A DNA stretch of 64,000 nt from assembly GCA_958412345.1 (NCBI GenBank), contig CATYSO010000010.1, positions 1 through 64,000 of the forward strand, given 5' to 3'. The stretch comes from an uncultured Collinsella sp. Its GTDB lineage: Bacteria > Actinomycetota > Coriobacteriia > Coriobacteriales > Coriobacteriaceae. The notes below the pieces were generated by a model that searched no databases, was not told where the DNA came from, and was given only the letters and a program-made list of their open reading frames with translations. A program made the position numbers and the translations under genes. Every line of letters starts with the position of its first letter. The stretch's first letter is position 1. Positions 1 through 8,440 of the stretch are shown here, in pieces.

Positions 1-217
1 ACCATATATTGCAAAACACCCCCAATCATATGTTCGAAAACACAATATGTTGTGTTTACAGCAACGGCGGGATGCCACCTGTGGCACCCCGCCTTTCAAC
101 CTCAACCTTCAAGTTGACCTTGAGGCGATTTTTGCGTCCCTTTACATGGCGTTCACATCGCCCCCAAACTCCCCCACCCAAGGCACGTGCGGCCCACCAC
201 CGCGACGACAAGTGGCG

Positions 218-284
218 AAAAATGGAACGGGCCCCAGATTGCCCATGCGAGCGCAAAAGCACGCAGCGGCAATCTGGGGCCCGT
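218..284 (-). terminator. Terminator of xerD, 17-bp perfect stem
   Basis: Arms at 227-243 and 268-284 (17 bp, perfect) enclose a 24-nt loop. Read on the minus strand the hairpin is followed within five bases by TTTTT (218-222). It sits just downstream of the recombinase gene, so it fits an intrinsic terminator. A second hairpin at about 69-96 (GGCGGGATGCCAC / GTGGCACCCCGCC) may end an unseen plus-strand gene to the left. I see no gene in 1-320. Confidence 0.7.
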
Positions 285-320
285 CCCCAAATACCTATAG
301 ATATGCAGGCCAGCGATGTG

Positions 321-1262
321 TTAACGATGTGCCAGCGGGTGCGCCGCCAGATAGACCTCGGTCAGTTGCGTACGATCGACATGCGTGTAGACCTGCGTGG
401 TCGATATATCGGCATGTCCCAAGATCTCCTGTAGCACACGGAGGTCTGCGCCGCCCGCAAGCATATGGGTGGCAAAGGAGTGGCGCAGCGTATGGGGATG
501 GAGTCCCACCAGCCCTACCTGGCGCCCGTAGCGTTCACAGATGGCATGGATGCCCTGGCGCGACAGACGGCGGCCGTTCTTATTTAAAAAGACCGCCGAG
601 GTCTCGGTTCCGTGGGCATGGACCGCCAAGCGAGAACGCCCCTCAGTTACATAGAGCGTCAGAGCTCGCGCCGCGCTTCCCACCAGCGGGGACAGGCGTT
701 CCTTTGAGCCCTTACCGCGAACGAGCACAAAGCCATCGTCGGTATGGATATCGCCCACATCGAGCCCCACCAACTCGCTCACACGCAAGCCGCATCCGTA
801 GAGCACTTCCAAGATGGCATGGTCGCGCAAGCCCATCTCGCCCTCGGGGAAGTCTTGATCGAGCAGCGCCGAGACATCCTCCACCGATAGATACTCCGGC
901 AAACGCTCAGCCTTTTTAGGCAGACGCAACGCCGCCGTTGGATTTTGGGCCACAATCCCATCGCGCACCAAAAAGGCATGCAGGCCCTTCACGGCAGCAA
1001 GCGCACGCTCCACCGAGGCATCGGAATAGCCCCCATCGCGACGGTCGGCGACAAAGCCCTCCACGACCTGACGAGTCACCTCATCAAAAGACATGATGCC
1101 CGCCCGCTCCAGATAGGCGCAGTACGTCGTCAGGTCACGACGATAGGCCGCAATCGTGTTGCGCGCCAAACCCCGCTCGACCGCGAGGTAATCGAGATAC
1201 TCCCCCGCCGCCACGGCGAGCGACGAGGGAGTAGCTTCGGTATGTTCTTTGTTCGCCGGCAC
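321..1262 (-). CDS. xerD: Tyrosine recombinase, XerC/XerD type
   Basis: A 313-residue tyrosine recombinase, the usual size for XerC/D, which resolves chromosome dimers at dif. The N-terminal SAM-like DNA-binding domain (EYLDYLAVERGLARNTIAAYRRDL) leads into a catalytic domain with the complete set: Arg in GLRVSEL, Lys in RGKGSKERL, HTLRH, LGHA, and the Tyr nucleophile in TTQVYTHV. I chose the GTG at 1262 because it lies two bases past the pyrG stop, implying translational coupling; a longer reading would run far into pyrG. XerD rather than XerC is a judgement from overall resemblance; no dif site or phage context is visible nearby. Confidence 0.88.
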   Translation of the reverse strand: MPANKEHTEATPSSLAVAAGEYLDYLAVERGLARNTIAAYRRDLTTYCAYLERAGIMSFDEVTRQVVEGFVADRRDGGYSDASVERALAAVKGLHAFLVRDGIVAQNPTAALRLPKKAERLPEYLSVEDVSALLDQDFPEGEMGLRDHAILEVLYGCGLRVSELVGLDVGDIHTDDGFVLVRGKGSKERLSPLVGSAARALTLYVTEGRSRLAVHAHGTETSAVFLNKNGRRLSRQGIHAICERYGRQVGLVGLHPHTLRHSFATHMLAGGADLRVLQEILGHADISTTQVYTHVDRTQLTEVYLAAHPLAHR

Positions 1263-1264
1263 CC

Positions 1265-2926
1265 TTAGTCCGTAGCGAGGTTCATGGGCGTCACCTGCAG
1301 GCGATCGACGCCCTCGTGCTGACCGATCGAGGCACGCACGAACTCTCGGAACAGCGGCTGCGGGTTGGTCGGACGGCTCTTGAACTCGGGGTGAGCCTGG
1401 GTTGCCACATACCACGGATGCACGTCGCGCGGCAGCTCGACCATCTCGACCAGGCGCTCGTCGGGCGAGAGGCCAGAGATAACCAAGCCGGCGTCCTCGA
1501 GCTGGTCGCGGAAGGCGTTGTTAAACTCAAAGCGGTGACGGTGACGCTCGTAGACGAGATCCTCGCCATATGCCTCGCGAGCGAGGGTATCGGCGGCGAG
1601 CTTGCACGGATAGGCGCCCAGACGCATGGTGCCGCCCTTCTCGGTCACATCCTCCTGCGAGCTCATCAGATCGATGACGCTAAACGGACCGTCCGGGTCG
1701 AACTCGGAGGAGCTGGCGCCGGCAAGGCCGACGACGTTGCGGGCGAACTCGCACACGGCCACCTGCATACCCAGGCAAATGCCCAGATACGGAATCTTGT
1801 GCTCGCGGGCAAACTCGGCCGCGAGGATCTTGCCCTCCAGGGCGCGCTTGCCAAAGCCGCCGGGGACCAGGATGCCCGAAGCGTCGCCCAGAACTTCGGA
1901 GACATTCTGCTCGTCGAGGCTCTCGCCGTCGACCAGCTGGACGTCCACATGGCGATCGTAGAAGACGCCCGCATGGTGCAGGGCCTCGATAACCGACAGG
2001 TACGCATCGGGCAGCTGCGTATACTTGCCCACGACGGCGATCTTCACCTTGTCGGCGTGATGGTTGGCGTGATTCTGTTTGCGCAGGAACTCGTTCCACT
2101 CGCTCATGTCGCGCTCACGCGGATCCAGACCCAGGCGCTCGCAAATGCGCAGGTCAAAGTCCTGCTCGGCAAGCAGCTGCGGAACATCGTAAATGCTCGC
2201 GCAGTCCTCGTTGGTAAAGACGCAATCGGTGTCGACGTCGCAGAAGCTTGCGATCTTTCCGCGGATAGCGTCATCGATATGGTGGTCGGAGCGCAGCACG
2301 ATGATATCGGGCTGGATGCCAAAACTGCGGAGCTCCTTGACGGAATGCTGCGTGGGCTTGGTCTTGACCTCGTGGGCGGCGGCGATATAGGGAACGAGCG
2401 ACACGTGGATGTAGCAGACGTTCTCGGGGCCGGCCTCCTTGCGGTACTGACGAATGGCCTCGACAAACGGTTGGGACTCGATGTCGCCGATCGTGCCGCC
2501 CAGCTCGGTGATGACTACATCGGAGCCGGTCTGCTCCTCGATGCGGCGGAACTTATCCTTAATGGCATTGGTGACGTGAGGAATCACCTGCACGGTACCG
2601 CCCAAAAAGTCGCCGCGACGCTCGCGGGCGATGAGGCTTTTGTAGATGGCACCGGTCGTAAAGTTGGAATCGCGGGTCAGGTTCTCATCAATAAAGCGCT
2701 CGTAATGACCCAGGTCCAGGTCGGACTCGTAACCATCCTCGGTTACAAAGACCTCACCATGCTGGAACGGGCTCATGGTACCGGGGTCGACGTTCAGATA
2801 CGGGTCGGCCTTCTGCATCGTTACTTTGTAGCCACGCGACTTGAGCAGACGGCCCAGCGAGGCCGCGGTGATACCCTTGCCCAGGGACGAAACCACGCCA
2901 CCGGTTACGAACACATGCTTGGTCAT
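1265..2926 (-). CDS. pyrG: CTP synthase
   Basis: A full-length 553-residue CTP synthase, which aminates UTP to CTP using ATP and glutamine in pyrimidine synthesis. The N-terminal amidoligase domain begins KHVFVTGGVVSSLGKGITAASL with its P-loop-like segment and continues through PYLNVDPGTMSP and GGTIGDIES. The C-terminal class-I glutaminase domain has the nucleophile in GICLGMQ and the His-Glu pair in HPEFKS. It lies directly upstream of the recombinase gene on the minus strand with a 2-nt gap, so the two are probably co-transcribed. Nothing looks truncated. Confidence 0.97.
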   Translation of the reverse strand: MTKHVFVTGGVVSSLGKGITAASLGRLLKSRGYKVTMQKADPYLNVDPGTMSPFQHGEVFVTEDGYESDLDLGHYERFIDENLTRDSNFTTGAIYKSLIARERRGDFLGGTVQVIPHVTNAIKDKFRRIEEQTGSDVVITELGGTIGDIESQPFVEAIRQYRKEAGPENVCYIHVSLVPYIAAAHEVKTKPTQHSVKELRSFGIQPDIIVLRSDHHIDDAIRGKIASFCDVDTDCVFTNEDCASIYDVPQLLAEQDFDLRICERLGLDPRERDMSEWNEFLRKQNHANHHADKVKIAVVGKYTQLPDAYLSVIEALHHAGVFYDRHVDVQLVDGESLDEQNVSEVLGDASGILVPGGFGKRALEGKILAAEFAREHKIPYLGICLGMQVAVCEFARNVVGLAGASSSEFDPDGPFSVIDLMSSQEDVTEKGGTMRLGAYPCKLAADTLAREAYGEDLVYERHRHRFEFNNAFRDQLEDAGLVISGLSPDERLVEMVELPRDVHPWYVATQAHPEFKSRPTNPQPLFREFVRASIGQHEGVDRLQVTPMNLATD

Positions 2927-3045
2927 ATTGAGTTACCTGCGCTTCCCGTAGAAGTTGTTTATCCACATCTTACGGGTCTTCATTGTAATACTCGCGCCGC
3001 GGACCGTCCGCAATTTTTCTCGCGTGCGATTGCATTTCTCAATCT

Positions 3046-3080
3046 TGAAACAAAACGCCGCCCGGTTTCCCAGGCGGCGT
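3046..3080 (-). terminator. Terminator of the small winged-helix gene
   Basis: Stem ACGCCGCC / GGCGGCGT (3055-3062 and 3073-3080) followed on the minus strand by TTTTGTTTC. It separates the 112-residue regulator from pyrG, so pyrG has its own promoter in 2927-3045. Confidence 0.75.
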
Positions 3081-3104
3081 CGCTATGGCAAGGGTTACAT
3101 GCTG

Positions 3105-3443
3105 CTATCGATCAGCAACCTCGTCCTCAAGCATTTCTTGAACGAGCATACCGGTACGGACGCCCTCAAGATACCACTCACCACGTTCGGTGAGGCAAAT
3201 GCCATTTGCAAGCTGACCGCCGTCGTCGCTATAACGCGAGACGACATCAATCATGCCTTCGGAATCCAAGCGATCGATTGCGGCGCGGGCACGATACGGC
3301 GAAACCCCCACGCGCTCGGCAAGCGTTTTGCGCGAGAAACCATACGGCCCGCCATTGTCTTCGGTTTGCTGGTCGATCTCCATCAACACCAGCACCTCGA
3401 CACGCTTCATATCGTTAACACTCGCACGACCCTTGCCCGCCAT
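3105..3443 (-). CDS. Small winged-helix / HTH protein
   Basis: A 112-residue protein starting MAGKGRASVND. The start at 3443 is supported by a GAGGAGG ribosome site six bases upstream; a longer reading to 3497 has no such site. Residues about 10-75 look like a winged helix: helix VLVLMEIDQQ, then SRKTLAERVGVSPYRARAAIDRLDSEGMI, the recognition-helix pattern of MarR/ArsR-like folds, then a wing ending in LTERGEWYLEG. There is no enzyme domain. A DNA-binding role is inferred from fold alone; the target is unknown. It is a monocistronic unit. Confidence 0.72.
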   Translation of the reverse strand: MAGKGRASVNDMKRVEVLVLMEIDQQTEDNGGPYGFSRKTLAERVGVSPYRARAAIDRLDSEGMIDVVSRYSDDGGQLANGICLTERGEWYLEGVRTGMLVQEMLEDEVADR

Positions 3444-3633
3444 AGCAGCCTCCTCAAACCGAGCACGAGCATCTAACGCGCCGTGCGCGACCGACACACC
3501 TCACGATGGCAGGTAATATCCATCATGCGGCATCCCGCTAAGGATGAAACAGTTACGGTTATTGTATACCGCTCAAATTGTTTCTAGGCAGGTAAACAGC
3601 TATTTTTCGCCGAAATAGACGCTTTATTGATCA

Positions 3634-3664
3634 AAAAGCCGTACCGGGCGCTAACCCGATACGG
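3634..3664 (-). terminator. Terminator of the DUF1846 gene
   Basis: Inverted repeat CCGTACCGGG / CCCGATACGG (3639-3664, one mismatch) followed on the minus strand by CTTTTTGATC, 36 bases past the DUF1846 stop codon. Confidence 0.65.
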
Positions 3665-3699
3665 CCAAAATGCAATGCAATTACCGCGGTGCTTCAAAC

Positions 3700-5181
3700 T
3701 TAGCGATGGAAGAAACCGCGGCGCTCAAACTTGGGCTCACAGCACACGTTGATACCCAGTTTGCGCAGTACCGTCTCGTCCGTCGGCGAGATAATCACGC
3801 TAAAGAAGGCATCGCAACCGCGCAACTGCTCCAGACCCGAAAGGACGCGAGCGGCCGTCTCACTCGTGGCCGAGGTGATCGACAGCGCCATAAGCGTCTC
3901 GTCGGTGTGAAGGCGCGGGTTTTTGCTGCCCAGAAAATGCGTCTTGAGCTTGCTGATGGGCTCGATCGCCTCATCGCTAATGACCTCGAGCTCAAGGTCG
4001 ACGCCCGAGACATGCTTGAGGGCGTTCATAATGAGCGAACTTGCGGCGCCCAGGCGCGTGGAGGTCTTACCGGTCACCACGGAGCCATCGGGCATGACCA
4101 TGGCACCCACGGGACCACCCGTCAGCTGCTCCCTGGTGAGGGCCGCTGAGCGCGCCGGTGAGTAGTTCTTATCGATGCCGGCTTTCTTCATAATAATCTT
4201 GAGACGGTCGACTTGCTCATCGCCCACGCCGGTACGGCGCACATTTTCGACCGCGGTAAAGTAGCGGCGGACGATCTCCATCTTGGAAGCGTCGCGGCAG
4301 GCATCGTCATCGGTGATGGCAAAGCCGACCATATTGACGCCCATGTCCGTAGGGCTCTGGTAGGGGCTCTTGCCCAGGATCTTTTCCATCAGGGCACGGA
4401 CTACCGGGAAGGCCTCGACGTCACGGTTATAGTTGACCGTGGTTTTGTTGTAGGCCTCCAGGTGGAAGGAGTCGATGATATTGGCGTCATCGAGGTCTGC
4501 CGTGGCGGCCTCGTAGGCAATATTGACCGGATGCGTCAGAGGAAGATTCCAGACCGGGAAGGTCTCAAACTTGGCATAGCCGGCGGCCGTGCCATGCTTG
4601 TGCTCGTGATAGAGCTGAGACAGGCAGGTGGCAAGCTTGCCCGAGCCAGGACCGGGGGCAGTGACCACGACGAGCGGTCGGGTGGTCTCGACAAACTCGT
4701 TCTTGCCGTAGCCATCATCGGACACGATCAGATCGACATCGTGCGGATACCCCTCGATGGGATAGTGCAGCTTGGCGGGAATACCGAGCGCGTTCAGGCG
4801 GTTGCGGAACACATCGGCAGCAGGCTGGCCAGCGTACTGGGTGATGACCACGGCCGCGACGGCAAAGCCGTTGCCGCGGAACAGGTCAACCAGGCGCAGC
4901 ACATCCTCGTCATAGGTAATGCCAAGGTCACCACGAGCCTTGTTTTTCTCGATGTGGTTCGCGTTGATCGCGATGATGACCTCGACATCGTCGGCAATGC
5001 TCTTGAGCATGCGGAACTTGCTGTCCGGCTCAAAACCCGGTAGCACGCGGCTCGCATGATAGTCATCGAACAGCTTGCCGCCAAACTCCAAATACAGCTT
5101 GCCGCCAAACTGCGAGATGCGCTCCTTAATATGAGCGGCCTGCAGCTCGATATACTTCGCGTTGTCGAAACCCTGGCGCAT
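3700..5181 (-). CDS. DUF1846 family protein
   Basis: A 493-residue protein matching the widely conserved but poorly characterised DUF1846 (UPF0371) family in length and start (RQGFDNAKYIELQAAHIKER). Visible motifs are an early GGKLYLEFGGKLFDDYHASR, DVEVIIAINANHIEKNKAR, and a P-loop-like PGPGSGKLATCLSQLYHE about residue 190, followed by a His-rich HEHKHG. The start at 5181 is supported by GGGACGGGAG upstream. It stands alone, ends at its own hairpin, and its neighbours do not suggest a pathway. Nucleotide binding is an inference from the GSGK segment. Confidence 0.88.
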   Translation of the reverse strand: MRQGFDNAKYIELQAAHIKERISQFGGKLYLEFGGKLFDDYHASRVLPGFEPDSKFRMLKSIADDVEVIIAINANHIEKNKARGDLGITYDEDVLRLVDLFRGNGFAVAAVVITQYAGQPAADVFRNRLNALGIPAKLHYPIEGYPHDVDLIVSDDGYGKNEFVETTRPLVVVTAPGPGSGKLATCLSQLYHEHKHGTAAGYAKFETFPVWNLPLTHPVNIAYEAATADLDDANIIDSFHLEAYNKTTVNYNRDVEAFPVVRALMEKILGKSPYQSPTDMGVNMVGFAITDDDACRDASKMEIVRRYFTAVENVRRTGVGDEQVDRLKIIMKKAGIDKNYSPARSAALTREQLTGGPVGAMVMPDGSVVTGKTSTRLGAASSLIMNALKHVSGVDLELEVISDEAIEPISKLKTHFLGSKNPRLHTDETLMALSITSATSETAARVLSGLEQLRGCDAFFSVIISPTDETVLRKLGINVCCEPKFERRGFFHR

Positions 5182-5289
5182 GTATGGCTCCCGTCCCGTT
5201 TCCAATTAATGTTCTAGGCGATTATAACGGAGCAGACCCTTCCCAACGCCCAAGCAATCAACTGGCACCAACCAAACACGCCATCGATA

Positions 5290-5356
5290 AGTTGCGGTGA
5301 AATAGTTCCCGTTTAACCCCTCAAGACGGCCAAACAGGAACTATTCCACCGCAACT
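5290..5356. repeat. 25-bp imperfect inverted repeat
   Basis: Arms 5290-5314 and 5332-5356 are complementary at 23 of 25 positions around a 17-nt loop. It is the first of at least four strong hairpins packed into the 532 gene-free bases between the DUF1846 gene start and the YfcC gene end. It has no T-run on either side, so it is not a simple terminator. Confidence 0.75.
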
Positions 5357-5364
5357 TCCCCTTT

Positions 5365-5397
5365 TTGGTACAAGCTAACCTGACCCCTTTGCATCAA
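5365..5397 (-). repeat. REP-like hairpin, CAGGTT family, copy C
   Basis: On the minus strand this reads TTGATGCA, then AAGGGGTCAGGTTAGC, then TTGTACCAA. It shares the terminal arms and GGGGTCAGGTT core with copies at 62755-62787 and 63969-64000. Confidence 0.7.
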
Positions 5398-5433
5398 TAA
5401 TGGAAACATCGCAGGTGGAGCATAAGTCAGCGA

Positions 5434-5531
5434 GCGCCCGCCAGAGCGAGCAAGGTGACGTGAAAGAGGAGGGCATAGGCCTTTTGGCCATGCCCGACGA
5501 TTGAACGTCAGATTGCCGCTCTGGCGGGCGC
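5434..5531. repeat. Nested 98-bp hairpin
   Basis: Outer arms 5434-5448 and 5517-5531 are a perfect 15-bp match. A second hairpin is nested inside at 5471-5495 (GGGCAT-A-GGCC-TTTT-GGCC-ATGCCC). A third, separate hairpin follows at 5546-5571 (TTCCGCGGTTT / AAACCGCGGAA). None carries a T-run. No coding sequence is credible here. Confidence 0.75.
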
Positions 5532-5571
5532 GCAGCGTCGACCGGTTCCGCGGTTTGGTAAAACCGCGGAA

Positions 5572-5649
5572 CAAAAAAGCGCCCCCTCCCGCGCACGGAA
5601 CGGAAGGGGGCTAAAGGTAGGAGTCTACCGGTGGGTTGACCCCACCGGA
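5572..5649 (-). terminator. Terminator of the YfcC carrier gene plus upstream hairpin
   Basis: On the minus strand a stem of AGCCCCCTTCC with GGAGGGGGC leads straight into GCTTTTTT (5572-5579), a strong intrinsic terminator. Just before it in transcription order is an 8-bp hairpin CCGGTGGG / CCCACCGG (5629-5649), and nearer the stop codon GTACCC-GTT-GGGTAC at about 5699-5713. Confidence 0.75.
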
Positions 5650-5713
5650 CAGACGATGACCAGGTGATCCTCTACAGGATCGTCAAGGTTTCCGTGGGGT
5701 ACCCGTTGGGTAC

Positions 5714-7192
5714 TTAGAGCAGCACGCAGGCGACGGTCAGAATGACGGCGCAGACGACGGAGAGCGCGACGATGAGCTTAAGGGCAAACTTGAGCCAGGT
5801 CGTCCACTCGATCTTGGCCAGGGCGAGACCGCCCATGATGGCGCCGGAGGTCGGGGTGAACAGGTTCACGACACCGATGGCGGCGGAGAAGATCATGACC
5901 ATGACCTCGGGTGAGAAGCCGAGCTTAACAGCCAGCGGTCCCATGATGGGCATGGAGACAGTGGCCATACCGGAGGTCGAGGGGATCAGGAAGGACAGGC
6001 CGAAGTAGACCAGGAAGCTCATGGGAGCGAAGATCACGCCGGACAGGCCAGCCAGGGCATTGGCGGCAGCGTCGAGGACGAAGACGTCGAGACCGGTGTT
6101 AGCCATGAGGACGGAGATACCACGGGCGAGGGCGATGACGAGAACAACGGACATCATGTCGGCAGCGCCGGTGATGAAGGTGTTAACGATCTGCTTCTCG
6201 GACAGGCCACCGATGATACCGATCAGGACGGCCATGAGGAAGAACCAGGTGGAAGCCTCGTCGAAGTACCACTGGCCAATGGGCAGGCCGGTGATCAGGG
6301 CAGACCAGCCCTGGACGACGGCGTTACCGTCGGCGTCGTAGACAGCGCCAGCGTCGAAGAAGTTGGCGACGCCCTCGTTGAGGTCGGCCAGCGGAATGAA
6401 GCCGACGATCATGACGACGAAGGTGAAGGCGAAGGCGATCAGAACACCCTTCTGACGACCGGTGAGCTTGACCTCCTTGTGGACCTCGGAAGCAGCCTTG
6501 CCGTGAGCCTCTTCGGCGTCCTTGAGCTCCTGCATCGACAGGATGGTGGAACCCTTGTCAGCCTTGACCTTCTTGGCATAGTTCATCACGAAGACGATGG
6601 ACATAGCGGTAGTGACAATCCACAGGACGGCACCGAGGCCGATGATGATGGACTGGTTGACCTCAATGCCAACGCCGGTCAGAGCGTCGACGGCAGCGCC
6701 GACGGCGAACGGGTTAACCGTGGAGCCCAGGCAGCCGCAGCCAGCGCCGAGCAGGACGGTGGCGGCACCGACCATGGGGTCGAAGCCAGCGGCCATCATG
6801 GTAGCGGCGAGCAGGGCGTAGAAGGGAACGGTCTCCTCGCACATACCATAAGTGGTACCGCCGAGGGAGAAGATGAGCATCAGCACGGGAACGAGCATGA
6901 TCTCGTTGCCCTTAAGCTTCTGCACCAGGACGGCGATGCCGTTGTCCAGGGCGCCGGTCTCGGTCATCATGCCGAGGAAGCCGCCCAGGATCATAACGAA
7001 GAGGCAGACGGGCAGAGCGTCAGCGAAGCCCAGGATCGGGGCGGTGCAGAAATCGCTCAGGCGGGCTGCGGTAACCGCGCCGCCGGACGTGCCGGAGACG
7101 ATAACGGTAATCACTGCAACAATTGCCAGCAGAGCTAGAAGAATGGTGAACGATGAAGGCATACCGCGCTTTTTCTTAGCGGTCTCAGTCAT
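5714..7192 (-). CDS. YfcC-family carrier, probable arginine/ornithine exchanger
   Basis: A 492-residue polytopic membrane protein of the YfcC/DcuC-like superfamily with about 12 hydrophobic segments. A short basic N terminus (TETAKKKRGMPSS) is followed by TM1, and a cytoplasmic linker around residues 215-245 (KKVKADKGSTILSMQELKD) divides the halves. Conserved stretches include GGTTYGMCEETVPFY and GCLGSTVNPFAVG, typical of the family. It is last in the arcA-arcB order, the slot held by ArcD in many arginine deiminase operons, so arginine/ornithine exchange is the likely role by context, not by homology to ArcD. Start 7192 follows GGGGGG at nine bases; an in-frame ATG three codons upstream overlaps that site. 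Confidence 0.85.
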   Translation of the reverse strand: MTETAKKKRGMPSSFTILLALLAIVAVITVIVSGTSGGAVTAARLSDFCTAPILGFADALPVCLFVMILGGFLGMMTETGALDNGIAVLVQKLKGNEIMLVPVLMLIFSLGGTTYGMCEETVPFYALLAATMMAAGFDPMVGAATVLLGAGCGCLGSTVNPFAVGAAVDALTGVGIEVNQSIIIGLGAVLWIVTTAMSIVFVMNYAKKVKADKGSTILSMQELKDAEEAHGKAASEVHKEVKLTGRQKGVLIAFAFTFVVMIVGFIPLADLNEGVANFFDAGAVYDADGNAVVQGWSALITGLPIGQWYFDEASTWFFLMAVLIGIIGGLSEKQIVNTFITGAADMMSVVLVIALARGISVLMANTGLDVFVLDAAANALAGLSGVIFAPMSFLVYFGLSFLIPSTSGMATVSMPIMGPLAVKLGFSPEVMVMIFSAAIGVVNLFTPTSGAIMGGLALAKIEWTTWLKFALKLIVALSVVCAVILTVACVLL

Positions 7193-7283
7193 GGTTCTCA
7201 TCCCCCCTTCATAAATCATTTAACTTTCTCGCGCGAAGCGGATTTTCCGTGCCGTGCCCACCGCCCGACGCAAGATATTTACC

Positions 7284-7324
7284 AGACAAAACCGCTCGGG
7301 GTGAGCAGCAATACACCCCGAGCG
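7284..7324 (-). terminator. Hairpin/terminator between arcB and the carrier gene
   Basis: Perfect 11-bp arms 7293-7303 and 7314-7324 (CGCTCGGGGTG / CACCCCGAGCG), followed on the minus strand by GGTTTTGTC. It could end the arcB transcript or reduce expression of the carrier gene. Confidence 0.7.
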
Positions 7325-7339
7325 AGATGCTAGATGCTC

Positions 7340-8335
7340 TTACTTGAGCGTGGCGTACATGACAGCCTTGATGGTGTGCATGCGGTTCTCGGCCTCGTCG
7401 AAGACCTTGGAAGCGGGGCTCTCGAAGACCTCGTCGGTGACCTCCTGCTCGGTGATACCGAACTGCTCGCACTTCTCGGCGCCAATCGTGGTGTTGGTGT
7501 CATGGAAGCTGGGCAGGCAGTGCAGGAAGATGGCACCCGGGTTGGCCATAGCCATGACCTCGGAAGTAACACGATACGGAGTGAGCTGAGCGATGCGCTC
7601 GGCCCAGACCTCGTCGGGCTCGCCCATGGAGACCCACACGTCGGTGTAGATAACGTCGGCACCGGTGACGCCGTCCTTGACGTCGGTGGTCAGCTTGATG
7701 GTGCAGCCGTTGGCCTCGGCGATGGGCTTGCAGGCCTCGATGACGTCGTCGGCGGGCATGCACTCCTCGGGGCCGCAGGCCACGAAATTCATGCCGAGCT
7801 TGGAGCAGACGACCATGAGGGAGCGAGCAACATTGTTCTTGCAGTCGCCCATGAAGACGAGAGTCTTGCCCTTGATGTCGTAGTTGAAGTTCTCCTGGAC
7901 GGTCAGGATGTCGGCAAGCATCTGGGTGGGATGCCACTCAGTGGTCAGGCCGTTCCACACGGGCACGCCGGACTTAGCAGCGAGTTCCTCGACATCGTCC
8001 TGGGCAAAGCCACGGAACTCGATGCCGTCATACATGCGGCCGAGAACGCGGGCGGTGTCCTCGATGGACTCCTTCTTGCCCATCTGCGACGAACCCGGAT
8101 CGAGGTAGGTGACGCCCATGCCCAGATCCATGCCGCCGACCTCAAAGGCGCAGCGGGTACGAGTGGAGGTCTTCTGGAAGAGCAGAACGATGTTCTTGCC
8201 CTCGAGATAGCGGTGCGGAACGCCAGCGCGCTTCATGTCCTTGAAGTTCTTGGAGAGCTTGAGCAGGTACTCGATCTCCTCGGTGGTGAGGTCGAGAAGC
8301 TTGAGGAAGCTACGGCCGGAGAGGTTAACACCCAT
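7340..8335 (-). CDS. arcB: Ornithine carbamoyltransferase, catabolic
   Basis: A 331-residue OTCase, the standard length. The carbamoyl-phosphate site STRTR is at about residues 57-61, the ornithine-binding segment includes the C-terminal HCLPSFHD, and VWVSMG precedes it. In the deiminase pathway it converts citrulline and phosphate to ornithine and carbamoyl phosphate; placement between arcA and the carrier supports the catabolic direction. The start at 8335 follows GAAAGGAATCGAACC. A hairpin lies on each side, so the operon may be processed or attenuated between cistrons. Confidence 0.95.
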   Translation of the reverse strand: MGVNLSGRSFLKLLDLTTEEIEYLLKLSKNFKDMKRAGVPHRYLEGKNIVLLFQKTSTRTRCAFEVGGMDLGMGVTYLDPGSSQMGKKESIEDTARVLGRMYDGIEFRGFAQDDVEELAAKSGVPVWNGLTTEWHPTQMLADILTVQENFNYDIKGKTLVFMGDCKNNVARSLMVVCSKLGMNFVACGPEECMPADDVIEACKPIAEANGCTIKLTTDVKDGVTGADVIYTDVWVSMGEPDEVWAERIAQLTPYRVTSEVMAMANPGAIFLHCLPSFHDTNTTIGAEKCEQFGITEQEVTDEVFESPASKVFDEAENRMHTIKAVMYATLK

Positions 8336-8399
8336 GGTTCGATTCCTTTCGAAGAAATGAATTACGTAAGTATCAGTGTTGCCCGTTTAACGGGCGAAG

Positions 8400-8428
8400 C
8401 CGGTGCGGTTGTAGGGGGACCGCACCGG
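8400..8428 (-). terminator. Intercistronic hairpin arcA(1)-arcB
   Basis: Perfect 10-bp arms CCGGTGCGGT (8400-8409) and ACCGCACCGG (8419-8428), next to a small palindrome GCCCGTTTAACGGGC (8381-8395). There is no clear T-run, so mRNA stabilisation or partial attenuation is more likely than full termination. Confidence 0.6.
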
Positions 8429-8440
8429 AAACGGAAAGAC

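Noticed and set aside
35..62. AAACACAA/TTGTGTTT palindrome at the window start
   Set aside because: Only 8 bp, no gene context on the left side visible; could be a site or chance.
1316..3193. 625-codon plus-strand frame opposite pyrG
   Set aside because: Shadow of the strong codon bias of pyrG; the true protein on the other strand has full catalytic motifs.
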